Shown piece by piece: positions 43,431 through 54,574 of a stretch of DNA of 64,000 bases. The DNA comes from Brevinematales bacterium (GTDB lineage: Bacteria; Spirochaetota; Brevinematia; Brevinematales; GWF1-51-8). Both the position numbers and the translations under genes were made by a program. Location of the stretch: NCBI GenBank assembly GCA_020059465.1, contig JAGVBZ010000041.1:73112-137111 (forward strand), written 5' to 3'. The notes under the pieces were generated by a model that made no database searches, was not told the origin of the DNA, and saw only the letters and a program-made list of their open reading frames with translations. Positions within the stretch are counted from its first letter, which is position 1; each line of letters starts with the position of its first letter.

Positions 43431-46400
43431 TTTTCATCACCCCACTCGACCCCGATTTTATACCCCAACTCCAGCAGAAGTTTTTCCGCTTCGTCGAAAC
43501 GGTAATTCGATATATGCTTATTCAGACGGGTATAGTACTCCGAGTATTCCGAACGGAGCATGTCCTTTTCGATGCTTTTCATAACAGTCTCTACATCCAA
43601 ATCGCCCGCGCGAAGAAGCCTGCGGAGTTCGAGCAAGACCGGCCTGAGTTTATCGGCATCGATCTTCGTATCGCGGTGTGAGTCAACGGCCTGCGGCGAC
43701 CGGCTGAAAAACTGTTCGATCGCGCTGATAACGATACCCAAATCCTTCTCGACCTTCTGAACCAATTCTCTATAACGCTCCTGTTCGCCGTTCTTGAACG
43801 CTTCATCCAGTTCGCGCGCGGACAGGTAGAGGTCGGACGCCCCGATCGCGCCGGCCACTCCCTTCAGGGTGTGAGCCAAACGGTGGGCGGATTCTTTGTC
43901 GTGCTTCTTCAACGAATCGCGTATCTTATCGGCAAAACCCTTGTTCTCCTGCAGGAAGTCCTGTAAAAGTTCGAGATAAAGTTCCTTGTTATTCTCCAGC
44001 CGTTTCAGAGCGGATATAATATCGATCCCCTGCAATTCTGACGGGAAGTGCCCGTTGCCCTGCGCTGCAGTCTTCTCCGCCTCGGCCTGTTCCAATCCGC
44101 CGGGCTCGATCCACTTCTTCAATACCGAAAACAGTTCTTCTATATGTATCGGTTTGGAAATATAATCGTTCATCCCGGCCTCGAGACATTTCTCCCGGTC
44201 TCCCTTCATCGCGTTGGCGGTCATCGCTATAATCGGGATATCGATGAAGCGCGGGTCCTGCCGTATCCTGCGGGTGGCCTCGAATCCGTCCATTTCCGGC
44301 ATCTGCACATCCATCAGGATCGCATGGTACGGCTGGTTCTTGACCGCTTCGACAGCCTCGATCCCGTTGTTGGCGATCTCGACATGGACGCCGGACTGCG
44401 AAAGGATCTCGGTCGCAACCTTCTGGTTGATCCGGTTATCCTCGACCAGCAGAACCCTCGCACCGCTCACAAAAGAACGGGTTAACGACCCGCGGGTCAG
44501 CATATTATCCCTGCTAAGGCTCTTCCGCTCCGCAGCGCCCGAAAAAAGATCGATGATGATATCGAATAACTGGGACTGCTTGATCGGTTTGAACAGGAAC
44601 GCGTCAATACCGATATTCTTGGCCTCATTGATCTCGCGTACGCTTCCGAACGCGGTCATCAGAATGACGGGGATTTTCCCCCATTTATCATTATTTTTTA
44701 TTTCTTTCGCAAGCTCAATTCCGTTCTGCCCAGGCATCTTCCAGTCGATCATCAGGAGACCGAATTGCCTGCCCTTCTTACCAGAGCGTTTTTTTAGTTC
44801 GTTCAGGGTATCCGCGCCGCCCGATACGCTCAACGTTTTAAATCCGAACGACGACAGCATCTGGGAAAGCACGATCCGCGTCGCTGCGTTGTCGTCCACT
44901 ATCAGCACATTCAGGTCTGAAAGTTCTTTCGGGAGGACTAAACCCCTCGTTTTGCCCTTCTTCTGGAGTTCGGCGGCTATAGTAAAATAGAATGTCGAGC
45001 CTTTGCCTTCTTTCGATTCTACCCCGATCTCCCCGCCCATCAGCTCTACAAGGCTTCTGCTGATCGCGAGTCCCAACCCTGTCCCACCGAATTTCCGGGT
45101 GGTCGAACCGTCGGCCTGCGTAAAAGACTCGAAGAGTTTGTTAATTTTTTCCTGTGAAATTCCCATTCCAGTATCCTCGATCGAAAAAAGAAGCTGTACG
45201 ACATTATCATACTGTTTCTTGAGTTCGACACGGATAATCACTGAGCCTGAGTCGGTAAACTTAATCGCGTTGGATACCAGATTGATAAGGATTTGGCTGA
45301 TGCGCAGCGGATCGCCGAGAAGCAGCATCGGGACGTCCTTATCGGCGGAGATAATCATCTCGATATCTTTTTCAATCGCGCGGGTACGGAACATATCGAT
45401 TATCTGATCGAGTATTTCCGAGAGGTTGTACTCGGTCTGTTCCAGTTCCATCTTTCCCGCTTCGATCTTGGAAAAGTCGAGGATATCGTTGATGATCTGC
45501 AGTAAGGATTGAGAAGACCCGCGTATAATAGAAAGGTACTCCGCAAGCTTCTGATCGAGATCGTTGGTCAGCGCGAGTTCGGTCATACCGATAATCGCGT
45601 TCATCGGCGTACGGATCTCGTGGCTCATATTCGCGAGGAATTCGCTTTTCGCCTTAGTGGCGGCCTCGGCTTCTTCCTTCGCTGTGCGGAGTTCGTTTTC
45701 CGCGCGAACCCGTTCGGTGATATCGAACGCAAACGATGTGATACCGATAATCTCGCCCTCGTCGGTGAGAATGGGGCTGTGAATATTCTCATAGTACACG
45801 CATTCGCCGGTCTTATCCGAGTATTCGTACGGGACATACACCGCCTGCCCGCCGGGGAGTTTCCTCTCGTAAAATGCTTCGATTTCAGTGACACTTTTCC
45901 CCGAAAGAACCAGGTCAATCCCTTTTTTCACGCTTTCGCGGGCCGCGGAATCGGGAAGCCAGTCGAGCTGAGAAATGCCGATTTTGGGATGCATCTTCCA
46001 CAACTTCCAAGTCATTTCTTCGTGCGCTTTATTATACAGAATGTATTGATAATTTCTGTCGAGCGACGATATACTGACATTTTCCGCGCTCTCAAGTATC
46101 GATTTCTGAAGCGCCATATACTGCCGGACTTTATCTTCGGCGTTTTTCCGTTCGGTAATATCCATCTGCATCGAGGTAAAGTTGGTAATCTTACCCATAT
46201 CGTTCTTAATCGGATAGATATAACTGTCAAGCCAAGTGACCGTTCCGTCCTTCTCGAATTTCATTTCATCGCGGTAGACGTTCCCGGACAACACGGTTTC
46301 TTTGATCGCGGGATCGAGTTTATCGAGATCGAGACGTTTCAGTTCCCCGTCCTCTTTAAAAAATTCGCCCGATTTTTCAAGGAAGCTCGGATTGATATAT

Positions 46401-49400
46401 TCGAAATTACCGTCAAGGTCGAATATAGCAATACAGGACGGGCTGTATTCGATAACCTGCGAGAGCTTGATCAACTCCTGTTCCGCTTCGTGCCGGGAAA
46501 TCGCCTCCCCGAAAGCGCCCGCGACAGCGGATAATAACGATTCATCCGCAGTCGACCAAGTCCGTTCCGTTGTACAATCGTTGAATCCGACGAAACCCCA
46601 GAAATAATCTTTTATCTGGATCGGTACCGCAAGAAGCGATTTTACGCCGAAGGACGCATAATTCTTCCGTTCGCTGTCGGGCAGGTCTTTAATTAAAACA
46701 TCGATAAAACCGCCTTTGGAAAGCGTATCAATCCATTCGTTGGAAAAACATTCATGGGTGACACGTCCCATATCCGGGATGCTGCCGATTTTCTCGATTC
46801 CTTCGGCCGTCCATTCGAAACGGAGCGACATAAATTTTTCACCGTTCTCGGTATGCTCGTTCTGGAAAAGGTACACCCTATCCACCTCCGTACACCGGCC
46901 GATACTGCCCAACGAGCTTTCGATCGCCATCTCGAAATCGGGATTGGTTACCAGTTCCAGCATCGCCCGCGAAACCCCCTCGAGCACCTTATCGCGATGT
47001 ACCAATTCTTCAGTGGCACGGCGTTTCTCGGTAATATCGCGCACCGTTCCCAGAAACGCTTCCTTTCCCATATAATCGATACGGGCGGACGAGATATACA
47101 ATACCGTCCTGGTTTGAGACAGATTGTTCTTCAGCATAACATTATACTCGCAGAATCCTTCCATCATACAGACATGCTCATGCTCGAAAACATTCCCTGA
47201 GCCGTCTTCCGAATAAACAAAATCGTTAATATTATGGCCGATCACCTCTTCGAGGGGCTTGCCGATCATCTTTATAAACGATTGGTTTGCGAACTGGATT
47301 TTATCATCGATAATAATAAATACGCCTTCCTGGATATTCTCGATCAGCGTACGGTACTGCTGTTCGGAGTTCTTTAGCGCCTCCTCCATATTTCGCTGTT
47401 CGGTTACATCGTTGCAGAATCCCTCGAAATACTCAGGTTCCCCGTTCTCGTTCCGTTTCAGCCGGAGTATCAGTTCGCCGATCAGCGCCTTTCCGGTCTG
47501 ATGGATAAACTTCTCTTCGGTAGTCGTCCAGACATCGCGATTAGAAAGTACATCGTTGAAGAAACGGTCGCGCGATTCCTTATCGGCGTAAAGCTGTTCC
47601 CGGATATCGGTGATACTCTCGATCAGATGATCGGGGGTATCGTACCCGAATATTTTAGCAAAAGTGGGGTTTACTTTTAAGAATTTCGAGCTGTCCGGCA
47701 GAGATTGGAAAATACCGACCGGCGCGTTTTCAAAAATACTGCGGAAACGTTCCTCAGATTCGGCCATCTCCATTTCCATCCGTTTCCGTTCGGTGACATC
47801 CCGGACTGTCCCCAACACGGCGGGCCTGCCGTTGTAGGTAATCATCCTTGAATTCATAGACATATATTTCCGCTTGGGGTTTTCGCCGAGGGACATACCG
47901 ACGAATTCCATTCCCTCTATAGCGGAATCCCCGCTTTTTCCCTCGAATGTCATTCTCATGAATTCTTCACGGCTCTCAGGCGCAATCACATCGATCACAT
48001 TCACCGTGTATAGACGTTCCTTCGCAGTTTCGGTGATTCTGGCAAACGCCTCGTTGACAAACACGAATTTTTCGTCGTCGACAATAAACACCCCCTCCTG
48101 CAGATTTTCCACCAGCACACGGTACTTCGCCTCGGATTCCCGCAACGCGGCTTCGGCGGATTTCCGGTCGGTAATATCGAGCATCGCGCCGATCGCGCCG
48201 TCCGGCGTCCCGTCCGCGTTATAGATGAGCGAACGGTTATAGAGAATCGTATGAACTTTGCCGTCGCGAAGAAGAGTCTCGGCTTCCAGCGTATCGTTCG
48301 CATGGCTGTCATCCCACACCACGGCTTTAGTATAATCAACGTCGGTCATTATTTTTATTTTCGCTTCCGCGAGTTTTTCCTCGACACTTCTCCCGATGAT
48401 TTCTTCATGCGTCATCCCAAGAAGATCGAGGAAGGCGGTATTGCAGAAAAGAAACCGCCGTTCGGTATCGCGGTAATAAATCGGGATCGGGATCGCGTCG
48501 ATAAATTTCTGACGGAATTTCAGGTCGGCTTCGATCTTCTTCTCTATCTTAATCCTTTCCTCAATCTCGTTCTGGAGGTCGGCGTTCAGTTCCTGTAGTT
48601 CCTTTGTACGTTCCTGCACCCTCAATTCGAGATCATCGCGCGCCTGCTGGAGTTTTTCTTCCGTTTTGATACGTTCGCTGAGTTCGATATTCAGCTGTTT
48701 GGTTTTTTGGATAACCTGCCGTTTGAGGGAACGGTTTATCATGATTGTGCCGAAGAGGAACGCCCCGATGCCGAGAATGATGACCAGTATGGATGAAAAC
48801 TGTTCGGGCGATACGGGCGGAGCCATTCTGCCGGTAATCCATTTATTGACCAGGCGCATGACTTCCTCATGCGAGGTAGCGACAATCGCCTTCATGAGAA
48901 CCTGATGAAGCACGGGCCAATCTTTCCGTATCGCAAACCCGTATTTTGCAAGATGATCCAGCTCGCCCGCAACCCGCAGATTCGCCAATCCCTCTTTCTC
49001 GATAAAATAATTGACTGTCGCGATGTTATCGATCATACAGTCCGCCATCCCGAAAGAAACCTTCCGCAATCCTGTGGGGACATCGAATACTTCTATCAAA
49101 ACGATACCGGGATACTTCGATTTTAAATACTGCTCCCATACCCCGTCTTTTACTACAACGACCTTCATCCCCTTGATCTTCTCCGGATTCAGGTATTCGG
49201 TGACCGTATTTTTCGTAACTATCGCCCCGGAAAGATTGATATGCGGCATGGTGAACAGCATGTGTTTTTCGAGTTCCGTCGAAAAAGCCGCCGCCGACAG
49301 CAAATCGACTTCCTTATCCCTTGCGCTTTGCAGCACACTGCTCCATGAATCGAAGCGGATAATATCGAACTTTATATCGAGTTTCTTTGCGATTAATTTC

Positions 49401-49636
49401 AGGAAATCGATCGACAAACCCTGAACATCCCCATTTTCATCATACCACTCGATAGGCGGGAACATGGGATTCGGCGCGACACGGATGACCGGATGCCCTT
49501 TAAGCCATTCCTCCTCCTCCGGCGTCAGATTCGTTAATTGAGACTTCGCGTACAATCCCGCGCCCGACAAAACGAGGATAAGACAAACACAAGCCGCACG
49601 AAACATCGATGAAAATAACATGCTTTTATTTCTCAC
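43427..49636 (-). CDS. Giant hybrid sensor histidine kinase (SBP3-PAS-GAF-HK-REC-REC-HPt)
   Basis: 2069 residues from GTG 49636 (ATG 49621 is a possible alternative). Signal peptide to about 30; periplasmic solute-binding type-3 domain about 45-268; membrane helix 281-300; coiled coil 303-375; PAS domains near 375-495, 503-620, 628-750, 760-875, then GAF 885-1050, PAS 1055-1170 and 1175-1310; HisKA with His1339 ([11 protein letters not shown]); ATPase 1445-1555; receivers with Asp1631 and Asp1776; HPt with His1922 (AHTLKGVAG); a further helical tail to 2069. A full internal phosphorelay of BvgS/EvgS style with an unusually long PAS/GAF stack. Heads the operon. Confidence 0.93.
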   Translation of the reverse strand: MRNKSMLFSSMFRAACVCLILVLSGAGLYAKSQLTNLTPEEEEWLKGHPVIRVAPNPMFPPIEWYDENGDVQGLSIDFLKLIAKKLDIKFDIIRFDSWSSVLQSARDKEVDLLSAAAFSTELEKHMLFTMPHINLSGAIVTKNTVTEYLNPEKIKGMKVVVVKDGVWEQYLKSKYPGIVLIEVFDVPTGLRKVSFGMADCMIDNIATVNYFIEKEGLANLRVAGELDHLAKYGFAIRKDWPVLHQVLMKAIVATSHEEVMRLVNKWITGRMAPPVSPEQFSSILVIILGIGAFLFGTIMINRSLKRQVIQKTKQLNIELSERIKTEEKLQQARDDLELRVQERTKELQELNADLQNEIEERIKIEKKIEADLKFRQKFIDAIPIPIYYRDTERRFLFCNTAFLDLLGMTHEEIIGRSVEEKLAEAKIKIMTDVDYTKAVVWDDSHANDTLEAETLLRDGKVHTILYNRSLIYNADGTPDGAIGAMLDITDRKSAEAALRESEAKYRVLVENLQEGVFIVDDEKFVFVNEAFARITETAKERLYTVNVIDVIAPESREEFMRMTFEGKSGDSAIEGMEFVGMSLGENPKRKYMSMNSRMITYNGRPAVLGTVRDVTERKRMEMEMAESEERFRSIFENAPVGIFQSLPDSSKFLKVNPTFAKIFGYDTPDHLIESITDIREQLYADKESRDRFFNDVLSNRDVWTTTEEKFIHQTGKALIGELILRLKRNENGEPEYFEGFCNDVTEQRNMEEALKNSEQQYRTLIENIQEGVFIIIDDKIQFANQSFIKMIGKPLEEVIGHNINDFVYSEDGSGNVFEHEHVCMMEGFCEYNVMLKNNLSQTRTVLYISSARIDYMGKEAFLGTVRDITEKRRATEELVHRDKVLEGVSRAMLELVTNPDFEMAIESSLGSIGRCTEVDRVYLFQNEHTENGEKFMSLRFEWTAEGIEKIGSIPDMGRVTHECFSNEWIDTLSKGGFIDVLIKDLPDSERKNYASFGVKSLLAVPIQIKDYFWGFVGFNDCTTERTWSTADESLLSAVAGAFGEAISRHEAEQELIKLSQVIEYSPSCIAIFDLDGNFEYINPSFLEKSGEFFKEDGELKRLDLDKLDPAIKETVLSGNVYRDEMKFEKDGTVTWLDSYIYPIKNDMGKITNFTSMQMDITERKNAEDKVRQYMALQKSILESAENVSISSLDRNYQYILYNKAHEEMTWKLWKMHPKIGISQLDWLPDSAARESVKKGIDLVLSGKSVTEIEAFYERKLPGGQAVYVPYEYSDKTGECVYYENIHSPILTDEGEIIGITSFAFDITERVRAENELRTAKEEAEAATKAKSEFLANMSHEIRTPMNAIIGMTELALTNDLDQKLAEYLSIIRGSSQSLLQIINDILDFSKIEAGKMELEQTEYNLSEILDQIIDMFRTRAIEKDIEMIISADKDVPMLLLGDPLRISQILINLVSNAIKFTDSGSVIIRVELKKQYDNVVQLLFSIEDTGMGISQEKINKLFESFTQADGSTTRKFGGTGLGLAISRSLVELMGGEIGVESKEGKGSTFYFTIAAELQKKGKTRGLVLPKELSDLNVLIVDDNAATRIVLSQMLSSFGFKTLSVSGGADTLNELKKRSGKKGRQFGLLMIDWKMPGQNGIELAKEIKNNDKWGKIPVILMTAFGSVREINEAKNIGIDAFLFKPIKQSQLFDIIIDLFSGAAERKSLSRDNMLTRGSLTRSFVSGARVLLVEDNRINQKVATEILSQSGVHVEIANNGIEAVEAVKNQPYHAILMDVQMPEMDGFEATRRIRQDPRFIDIPIIAMTANAMKGDREKCLEAGMNDYISKPIHIEELFSVLKKWIEPGGLEQAEAEKTAAQGNGHFPSELQGIDIISALKRLENNKELYLELLQDFLQENKGFADKIRDSLKKHDKESAHRLAHTLKGVAGAIGASDLYLSARELDEAFKNGEQERYRELVQKVEKDLGIVISAIEQFFSRSPQAVDSHRDTKIDADKLRPVLLELRRLLRAGDLDVETVMKSIEKDMLRSEYSEYYTRLNKHISNYRFDEAEKLLLELGYKIGVEWGDEK

Positions 49637-49710
49637 ACGCTTTCCCGAAAATCCGATTTGGGGATAACCGACATGAGAAATTATAGAAGAAAGCGCAAAT
49701 TATTGCAAGT

Positions 49711-50039
49711 ACTGCGTACGGCTAAACCCATTACGCAGTATCGAGCCAATAACAACCGTTAGCCTGCGCTCACTGCGTACGGCTAAGCCCATTACAATAC
49801 ATAGCGCTTATTGTAATCGTCAGCCTGTGATGGTACTGCGTACGGCTAAACCCATTACGCAGTATCGAGCCAATAACAACCGTTAGCCCGCGCTCACTGC
49901 GTACGGCTAAACCCATTTCACTACATAGCGCTTATTGTAATCGTCAGCCTGTGATGGTACTGCGTACGGCTAAACCCATTACGTAGTATCGAGCCAATAA
50001 AACCCGTTAGCCCGCGCTCACTGCGTACGGCTAAGCCCG
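49711..50039. repeat. 124-bp tandem repeat array with internal hairpins
   Basis: Units start at 49711, 49835 and 49959 (period 124); the third is cut at about 50039. Each unit is two related half-units, both opening with ACTGCGTACGGCTAA (49711, 49772, 49835, 49896, 49959, 50020). In the first half, ACTGCGTA and TACGCAGT form a perfect 8-bp inverted repeat; in the second, ACAATA and TATTGT pair in the first unit. Fills the 468-bp gap between the giant kinase and the 50105 gene, which has no gene. A lone relative lies near 18934. Confidence 0.92.
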
Positions 50040-50104
50040 AAATCGCGCAATCGTCATTATCGATAACCTGCCCGTAATGAAAGGATAAATACGGCAGACG
50101 CCCC

Positions 50105-50563
50105 TCAGCGGTCCGGGGATAACAATTCCTTCAACACTTTATTTTCGCACCCGTCGCGGAGAAGTTCCTGTAAAGTGAACTTCCGCAGGATCGCGCCGAA
50201 CCGCGTAGGCGTAAGGAACGGGAACTTGTCCCGCCGGATCATGCCTTCGATAGTCATCAGGAAATCCCGGATAGCGGTCGCCGCCTTGGAATGCGCTACC
50301 AGATCCATGTTCTCCCGGCGTACCGGAAGGGACTTTTTCTCCATCATTCGCTTATCCTTCATAAGCTCCGCGACAGCGAATATCAGTTTCCGCAGCGGGG
50401 CTTCCGGCAGGGTCTTTTCCGCCTTCGCGACGACGCTTTTCAGCCGCGCGGCGTCCCCGTCCAAAAGCGGCGTATCCCTGTCCTTCAGGTAATTGTCGAA
50501 TAGCCCCGTCAGGAATACCTTCTCGTCCGCGCTCATCGCGCCGATAAACCGTTCGAATTTCAT
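50105..50563 (-). CDS. Hypothetical helical protein
   Basis: 152 residues from ATG 50563 (GGGAGGC before the ATGATG pair; the upstream ATG at 50644 reads through intergenic DNA). Opens MKFERFIGAMSADEKVF; the rest is charged and mostly helical, rich in Lys, Arg and Leu, with no signal peptide or membrane helix. A conserved-looking stretch is FPFLTPTRFGAILRKFTLQELL. No family recognised. Divergent from the PPK2 gene. Confidence 0.5.
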   Translation of the reverse strand: MKFERFIGAMSADEKVFLTGLFDNYLKDRDTPLLDGDAARLKSVVAKAEKTLPEAPLRKLIFAVAELMKDKRMMEKKSLPVRRENMDLVAHSKAATAIRDFLMTIEGMIRRDKFPFLTPTRFGAILRKFTLQELLRDGCENKVLKELLSPDR

Positions 50564-50832
50564 CATGCCTCCCGGATAGTGAAAAGCAGAAAGTGAGAAG
50601 CGCAAAGTACCCTTCGGCAGGCGCAGGGTGACACTCTGCGGCAACCCCCGCCCCGTTCGGGCTGTTCAGGTGAAAACAATTATCTCCCTTTGGACTTGTC
50701 AGTTGTCACTTTTTACTTCCCATTATATAGCCAATCGTGAGGGCGTTTTTTTTACGCTTTTTTCGACATATCCGGGAATTTGATTTTCTCAATACAATGT
50801 TTTACAATAAACAAATAATGGAAGGAAGACTT

Positions 50833-52320
50833 ATGCTAAAAAATATCGACCTGACGAAGAAACTCGATAAGAAAAAATACCGTGATCTCATGGAAGAAAT
50901 GACGATCAAGCTCGCCGGACTCCAGCGCGAGGCGAAAGACCTGAATATCCCGGTCATCATCCTGTTCGAGGGATGGGACGCCGCCGGAAAGGGCACGCTG
51001 ATCAATCAGCTGATTATGCCGCTCGACCCGCGCGGGTTCAGGGTCAACCCCACGTCCGCGCCCAACGACGAGGAACGGTACCGTCCGTTCCTGTGGCGTT
51101 TCTGGACGAAAATCCCCGCCAAGGGACGGCTCGCGATCTTCGACCGTTCGTGGTACGGGCGTCTTTTAGTCGAACGGGTCGAAAAAATGATCAACAAAGA
51201 TGATGCGAAGTCCTCTATCCGCGACATTAATTCGTTCGAACGGATGCTCGCGGACGACGGATATGTGATTATCAAGCTTTTCCTTCATATATCGAAATCG
51301 ACGCAGAAAAAGCGTTTTGAAAAACTCGAACATAACCCGTCCACCAAGTGGAAGGTGACTAAAGAAGACTGGCGGAATCACAAGCAGTACGACCGTTACT
51401 ATAACGCTGCGGATGAAATGCTCGAAAACACCGATACCGCGTCGGCATCATGGACGGTCATCGAGGCGGAAGACCAGCGTTACGCGACCGCGAAGGTATA
51501 CAACACGGTCATCGAAGTCCTGCAGAAGCGGATCGACGATATACACGCCCATGAGCAGAAGAAACGTCCCACACCGGAGATCATCCTCGACCCTGTGAAA
51601 TACTCCGCGCTCGACGAGACCGATCTTTCCGTTTCGCTGGAAAAGCCTGAATACGGCGAACTTTTGAAGAAGTACCAAAAGCGAATCCGCGACCTCGAAC
51701 ATGAGATATACGAAAAACGTATCCCAGTGATCGTGATGTACGAGGGATGGGACGCCGCCGGAAAGGGCGGAAATATCCGCAGGCTCACGCAGAATATGGA
51801 CCCGCGCGGATATGAAGTGATCCCGATCGCCGCGCCGTCCGCCGAGGAACTCGCGCACCATTACCTGTGGCGGTTCTGGAACGCTATCCCGAAGGCCGGG
51901 CATATCTCCATCTTCGACCGCACATGGTACGGGCGCGTATTGGTAGAACGGATCGAGGGATTCTGTTCCGAAAATGACGGGAAACGCGCGTACCGCGAGA
52001 TATGCGAGGCCGAACACCATATCACCGATTTCGGCGCGGTAATCCTGAAATTCTGGCTCCACATCAGCCCCGAAGAACAGCTCGCCCGTTTCGAGGAGCG
52101 CCAGAAAACCCCGTACAAGCAGTGGAAGATTACCGAAGAGGACTGGCGGAACCGCGAAAAATGGGACAAATATAAGACCGCTGTAGACGAGATGATCTAC
52201 AGGACATCGACCGAGAACGCGCCGTGGACGATACTCGAGGCGAACTGTAAGTACTACGCAAGAATCAAAGCGCTGAAGACATTCATCGACGTTGTGGAAA
52301 AAGCTGTCGAACGGAGTTAA
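50833..52320 (+). CDS. Two-domain PPK2 polyphosphate kinase (polyphosphate:AMP phosphotransferase type)
   Basis: 495 residues from ATG 50833 (GGAAGGAAGACTT). Two complete PPK2 domains: about 20-240 with Walker [11 protein letters not shown] and DRSWYGRLL, and about 285-490 with [11 protein letters not shown] and DRTWYGRVL. In the tandem class (PAP) the protein moves phosphate from polyphosphate to AMP, making ADP; both loops appear intact here. Could restore ADP/ATP under energy stress. Followed 1 bp later by the GIY-YIG gene. Confidence 0.92.
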   Translation: MLKNIDLTKKLDKKKYRDLMEEMTIKLAGLQREAKDLNIPVIILFEGWDAAGKGTLINQLIMPLDPRGFRVNPTSAPNDEERYRPFLWRFWTKIPAKGRLAIFDRSWYGRLLVERVEKMINKDDAKSSIRDINSFERMLADDGYVIIKLFLHISKSTQKKRFEKLEHNPSTKWKVTKEDWRNHKQYDRYYNAADEMLENTDTASASWTVIEAEDQRYATAKVYNTVIEVLQKRIDDIHAHEQKKRPTPEIILDPVKYSALDETDLSVSLEKPEYGELLKKYQKRIRDLEHEIYEKRIPVIVMYEGWDAAGKGGNIRRLTQNMDPRGYEVIPIAAPSAEELAHHYLWRFWNAIPKAGHISIFDRTWYGRVLVERIEGFCSENDGKRAYREICEAEHHITDFGAVILKFWLHISPEEQLARFEERQKTPYKQWKITEEDWRNREKWDKYKTAVDEMIYRTSTENAPWTILEANCKYYARIKALKTFIDVVEKAVERS

Positions 52321-52321
52321 T

Positions 52322-52594
52322 TTGTTCTGCGTATATATTTTAAAATGCGCCGACGGGACATTTTATACCGGCGCGACGAAAGACCTCGAACGGCGGATCG
52401 CCGAGCATAACGCCGGGAAGGCGTCGAAATATACCCGTATCCGGCTTCCGGTCGAACTGCATTATACCGAAAGCACGGGCGAAAGCTGGGGCGAAACCCT
52501 GAAGCTCGAGGCGAAGATCAAGAAATACACTCACCGCCGCAAGGCCGGGCTGAAAAGCGCCGGGGAATCGCAGTCATCATCTCAAGGAGAATGA
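52322..52594 (+). CDS. GIY-YIG nuclease-superfamily protein (UPF0213/YhbQ-like)
   Basis: 90 residues from TTG 52322, right after the PPK2 stop and behind GGAG with 5-nt spacing; the open frame begins further upstream inside the PPK2 gene. Starts [25 protein letters not shown], the YhbQ-type variant of GIY-YIG with catalytic Arg and Glu/His positions (RRIAEHN). Small stand-alone members act in DNA damage responses; not a homing nuclease. The C-terminus ([11 protein letters not shown]) is low complexity. Confidence 0.85.
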   Translation: MFCVYILKCADGTFYTGATKDLERRIAEHNAGKASKYTRIRLPVELHYTESTGESWGETLKLEAKIKKYTHRRKAGLKSAGESQSSSQGE

Positions 52595-52596
52595 GC

Positions 52597-53070
52597 ATGG
52601 GAAATTCTGATATCGCCGTAAATAAATTTAAAGAGGGGTATAATTGCGCGCAGTCCGTCCTATTCGCCTTCATGGATAAGCTGCCAGTTAATTCCGACAC
52701 AGGGATGAAATTATCGAACGGTTTCGGCGGCGGAATGGGCCGGAAGCAGGAGGTCTGCGGAGCAATATCGGGGGGCGTCCTCGTCATCGGATTCCTCTAC
52801 GGGAGGGGCGACAACGACGGCAGGCAGAAGCAGGAGCATGCCTACGCCGCGGTACGGGAACTGATGGATAAATTCCAGGCGGCGCATGGTTCCGTGAATT
52901 GCAGAAGTCTTCTCGACGGGTGCGAGCTCTTGACGCATGAAGGACAGGCACGTTTTAAATCCGAGAAATTATCAGAAAAATGCTGTCAATATGTCGATTC
53001 GGCAGTGAAAATATTAGAAATGCTGATTGAGAAAAATGACTTGTATAATATAGAAAATAAGACCGACTGA
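52597..53070 (+). CDS. C_GCAxxG_C_C family redox/metal protein
   Basis: 157 residues from ATG 52597 (AAGGAG, 7-nt spacing; a neighbouring ATG at 52591 is too close). Signature cysteines in GYNCAQSVLFAF, VCGAISGGVLVIG, VNCRSLLDGC and EKCCQYVDSAV. The family has a conserved C-GCAxxG-C-C layout and is usually found in anaerobes, sometimes near metal or redox genes; role unknown. Overlaps the end region of the GIY-YIG gene, completing a three-gene run with PPK2. Confidence 0.85.
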   Translation: MGNSDIAVNKFKEGYNCAQSVLFAFMDKLPVNSDTGMKLSNGFGGGMGRKQEVCGAISGGVLVIGFLYGRGDNDGRQKQEHAYAAVRELMDKFQAAHGSVNCRSLLDGCELLTHEGQARFKSEKLSEKCCQYVDSAVKILEMLIEKNDLYNIENKTD

Positions 53071-53126
53071 TAATCTATTTTCCTCCCCGCCTGTATAAGA
53101 ATACCTGTTTAATACTGTAAAAACGC

Positions 53127-53153
53127 TTGAACTTTTTCCGGGAATGCCGAAAA
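53127..53153 (+). promoter_or_regulatory. Sigma28 (FliA)-like flagellar promoter candidate
   Basis: GCCGAAAA (53146-53153) matches the sigma28 -10 consensus GCCGATAA in 7 of 8 positions; at 11-bp spacing upstream stands TTGAACTT, a weak match (4 of 8) to TAAAGTTT. No good sigma70 -10 is present at the right distance. Drives a flagellin-like gene, which supports but does not prove the call. Confidence 0.45.
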
Positions 53154-53200
53154 TTGATAGAGGTAACTTATCGTTATCTATTATCTATCCGGAGGAAAAA

Positions 53201-54112
53201 ATGAAAAAAACACTGATTTCCATGGGGGTTGTTTTATCGATTGTTATTCTCGCGGCGTCCGTGCCTGTCAATGCGAGCCAGAGTGTAGTTCCTTTCTCGC
53301 CCGAAGTGATGACAATGATTGTAAAAAATATCCAACACACCGAAGCTCTCCTTGACACCGCGCAGGATTACCTGAATCAGTACCGCGATGTTCTATGTGA
53401 AATCCGCGAGATTATGGTTCGGGGAGCGAACGGTATCTACGATGAAGGCGACCGTTGGAATTTACTAAAGAAAGTCAATGAATGCACCGGCGAATGCGAA
53501 CTTATCCTCGAGCATGCTTGGTTTAACGGTCTTCCGGTTTTTAGTAATCCCGACACAGGGGAGAGTTTCCATGTATTTCCGGTGACACTCAGCCCGGCGG
53601 AAACCACGTTTAAGATCACCATATCGTCCGAAAAATTCAATGCCGCCGCGCTGAAAATATTTACCGACAGCCTGAAACCCACCCCGCTCAGTATGGAAAA
53701 GGGTATCGCCAAGGTCGACGCACTTCTCACTGCTGTTAATATGGAAGCTGCGAAGCTGGAGGCTTTCCAGTCCCGTCTGCAGTACGCCGCCCGTTTCGCG
53801 AACATTCTTGCTAACGACGCGACGGCTGGGTCTTTGGATAATTTCTTTATTAAACTTAACCTCGATATCGACACCCGTCTGTTCACTCTTGCCGTCCAGA
53901 GCGCGAGCGGTATTTATGGTAAAGACGACCGCCAGATGCTCCAGATGGAGTTCAACGAACTGTTCGACGAACTGAAACGGATTGAGAAACTCACCGGTAT
54001 AAAGAGCCTTTTCGCCGACCTGAAAAACCCGTCCCTGCTCACCCAGAAGGACGCCGAGGAGATGATGATCCTGATGGCCGGGAAATTCGCAAGTATAAAA
54101 AAGCAGAACTAA
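53201..54112 (+). CDS. Sec-exported flagellin-like protein
   Basis: 303 residues from ATG 53201 (CCGGAGGAAAAA); the longer frame from 53144 runs through the promoter. A Sec signal peptide (1 to about 26, ending VPVNAS) is followed by a flagellin D1-like N-module: NIQHTEALLDTAQDYLNQY, then RGANGIYDEGDR and HAWFNGLPVF, matching flagellin lines such as AANGIYSAEDR and AQFNGMNML. Residues about 170-215 (KVDALLTAVNMEAAKLEAFQ, then SRLQYAA) resemble the flagellin C-terminal LGAYQNRLE block. A second GIYGKDDRQMLQMEF follows at about 250. True flagellins lack signal peptides, so this is a novel secreted relative. Confidence 0.7.
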   Translation: MKKTLISMGVVLSIVILAASVPVNASQSVVPFSPEVMTMIVKNIQHTEALLDTAQDYLNQYRDVLCEIREIMVRGANGIYDEGDRWNLLKKVNECTGECELILEHAWFNGLPVFSNPDTGESFHVFPVTLSPAETTFKITISSEKFNAAALKIFTDSLKPTPLSMEKGIAKVDALLTAVNMEAAKLEAFQSRLQYAARFANILANDATAGSLDNFFIKLNLDIDTRLFTLAVQSASGIYGKDDRQMLQMEFNELFDELKRIEKLTGIKSLFADLKNPSLLTQKDAEEMMILMAGKFASIKKQN

Positions 54113-54120
54113 AAATAAAA

Positions 54121-54147
54121 GGGGGAACGAAAACGTTCCCCCTTTTT
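54121..54147. terminator. Rho-independent terminator (probably bidirectional)
   Basis: GGGGGAACG (54121-54129), loop AAAA, CGTTCCCCC (54134-54142), then TTTTT; an A-rich run just before it supplies a U-tract on the minus strand, serving both the flagellin-like gene and the convergent lipoprotein gene. Confidence 0.92.
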
Positions 54148-54153
54148 ATGGAT

Positions 54154-54561
54154 TTATTGATCGTTATTGATCAGAATATAATACATATTATGATTATAGA
54201 CCGGGTTCTCATAAACCAGCTTCTTCACGATCAGTTTCCCGTTAATTTCCACAAACTTACCCTGATTTGGGAGATAATTGAATTTTTTATTTTTCGTTTC
54301 ATCCGCAATATAGATATCGATCTGGCTGTTTAGAGTAACTACCCAGTCAGTCATCGGCTCCGAATTTACCAATCGCAGTATCCCGATAAACTTCACGTTT
54401 TTCCCTTCCATGCTCTCCAGATCATTTTTTGAATAATTCGCCTCCTTTACAGCGGCGTATTCTTTCTGCGAGATATTCAAAATCGTAATATTCTCCGCTT
54501 TCTTTACGCCCGAACAGGAAATCAGGGTAAAACCGAAAATAATGTATAATATATATTTCAT
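54154..54561 (-). CDS. Hypothetical small lipoprotein
   Basis: 135 residues from ATG 54561 (GAGGTACTGC). Signal with lipobox LISC predicts lipidation. The mature part has LRLVNSEPMTDWVVTLNSQI and KFVEINGKLIVKKLVY, a small beta-rich pattern suggestive of an OB-like fold, but no family is recognised. AT-richer than most of the window. Same strand as the M30-like lipoprotein 57 bp upstream, with a long inverted repeat in between. Confidence 0.6.
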   Translation of the reverse strand: MKYILYIIFGFTLISCSGVKKAENITILNISQKEYAAVKEANYSKNDLESMEGKNVKFIGILRLVNSEPMTDWVVTLNSQIDIYIADETKNKKFNYLPNQGKFVEINGKLIVKKLVYENPVYNHNMYYILINNDQ

Positions 54562-54574
54562 GCAGTACCTCATA

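Noticed and set aside
45509-46534. 341-codon plus-strand frame opposite the giant kinase
   Set aside because: Runs antisense through PAS and HisKA regions with no domain of its own and no start signal.
49711-50039. CRISPR array
   Set aside because: The period is 124 bp with related sequence over its whole length, not short repeats with unique spacers, and no cas gene is in the window.
52322-52594. Homing endonuclease
   Set aside because: The GIY-YIG protein is only 90 residues and of YhbQ type, without DNA-binding extension, intron or intein context.
53144-53200. Upstream ATG extension of the flagellin-like protein
   Set aside because: It would read through the putative promoter and removes the signal peptide from the N-terminus; CCGGAGG before 53201 settles the start.
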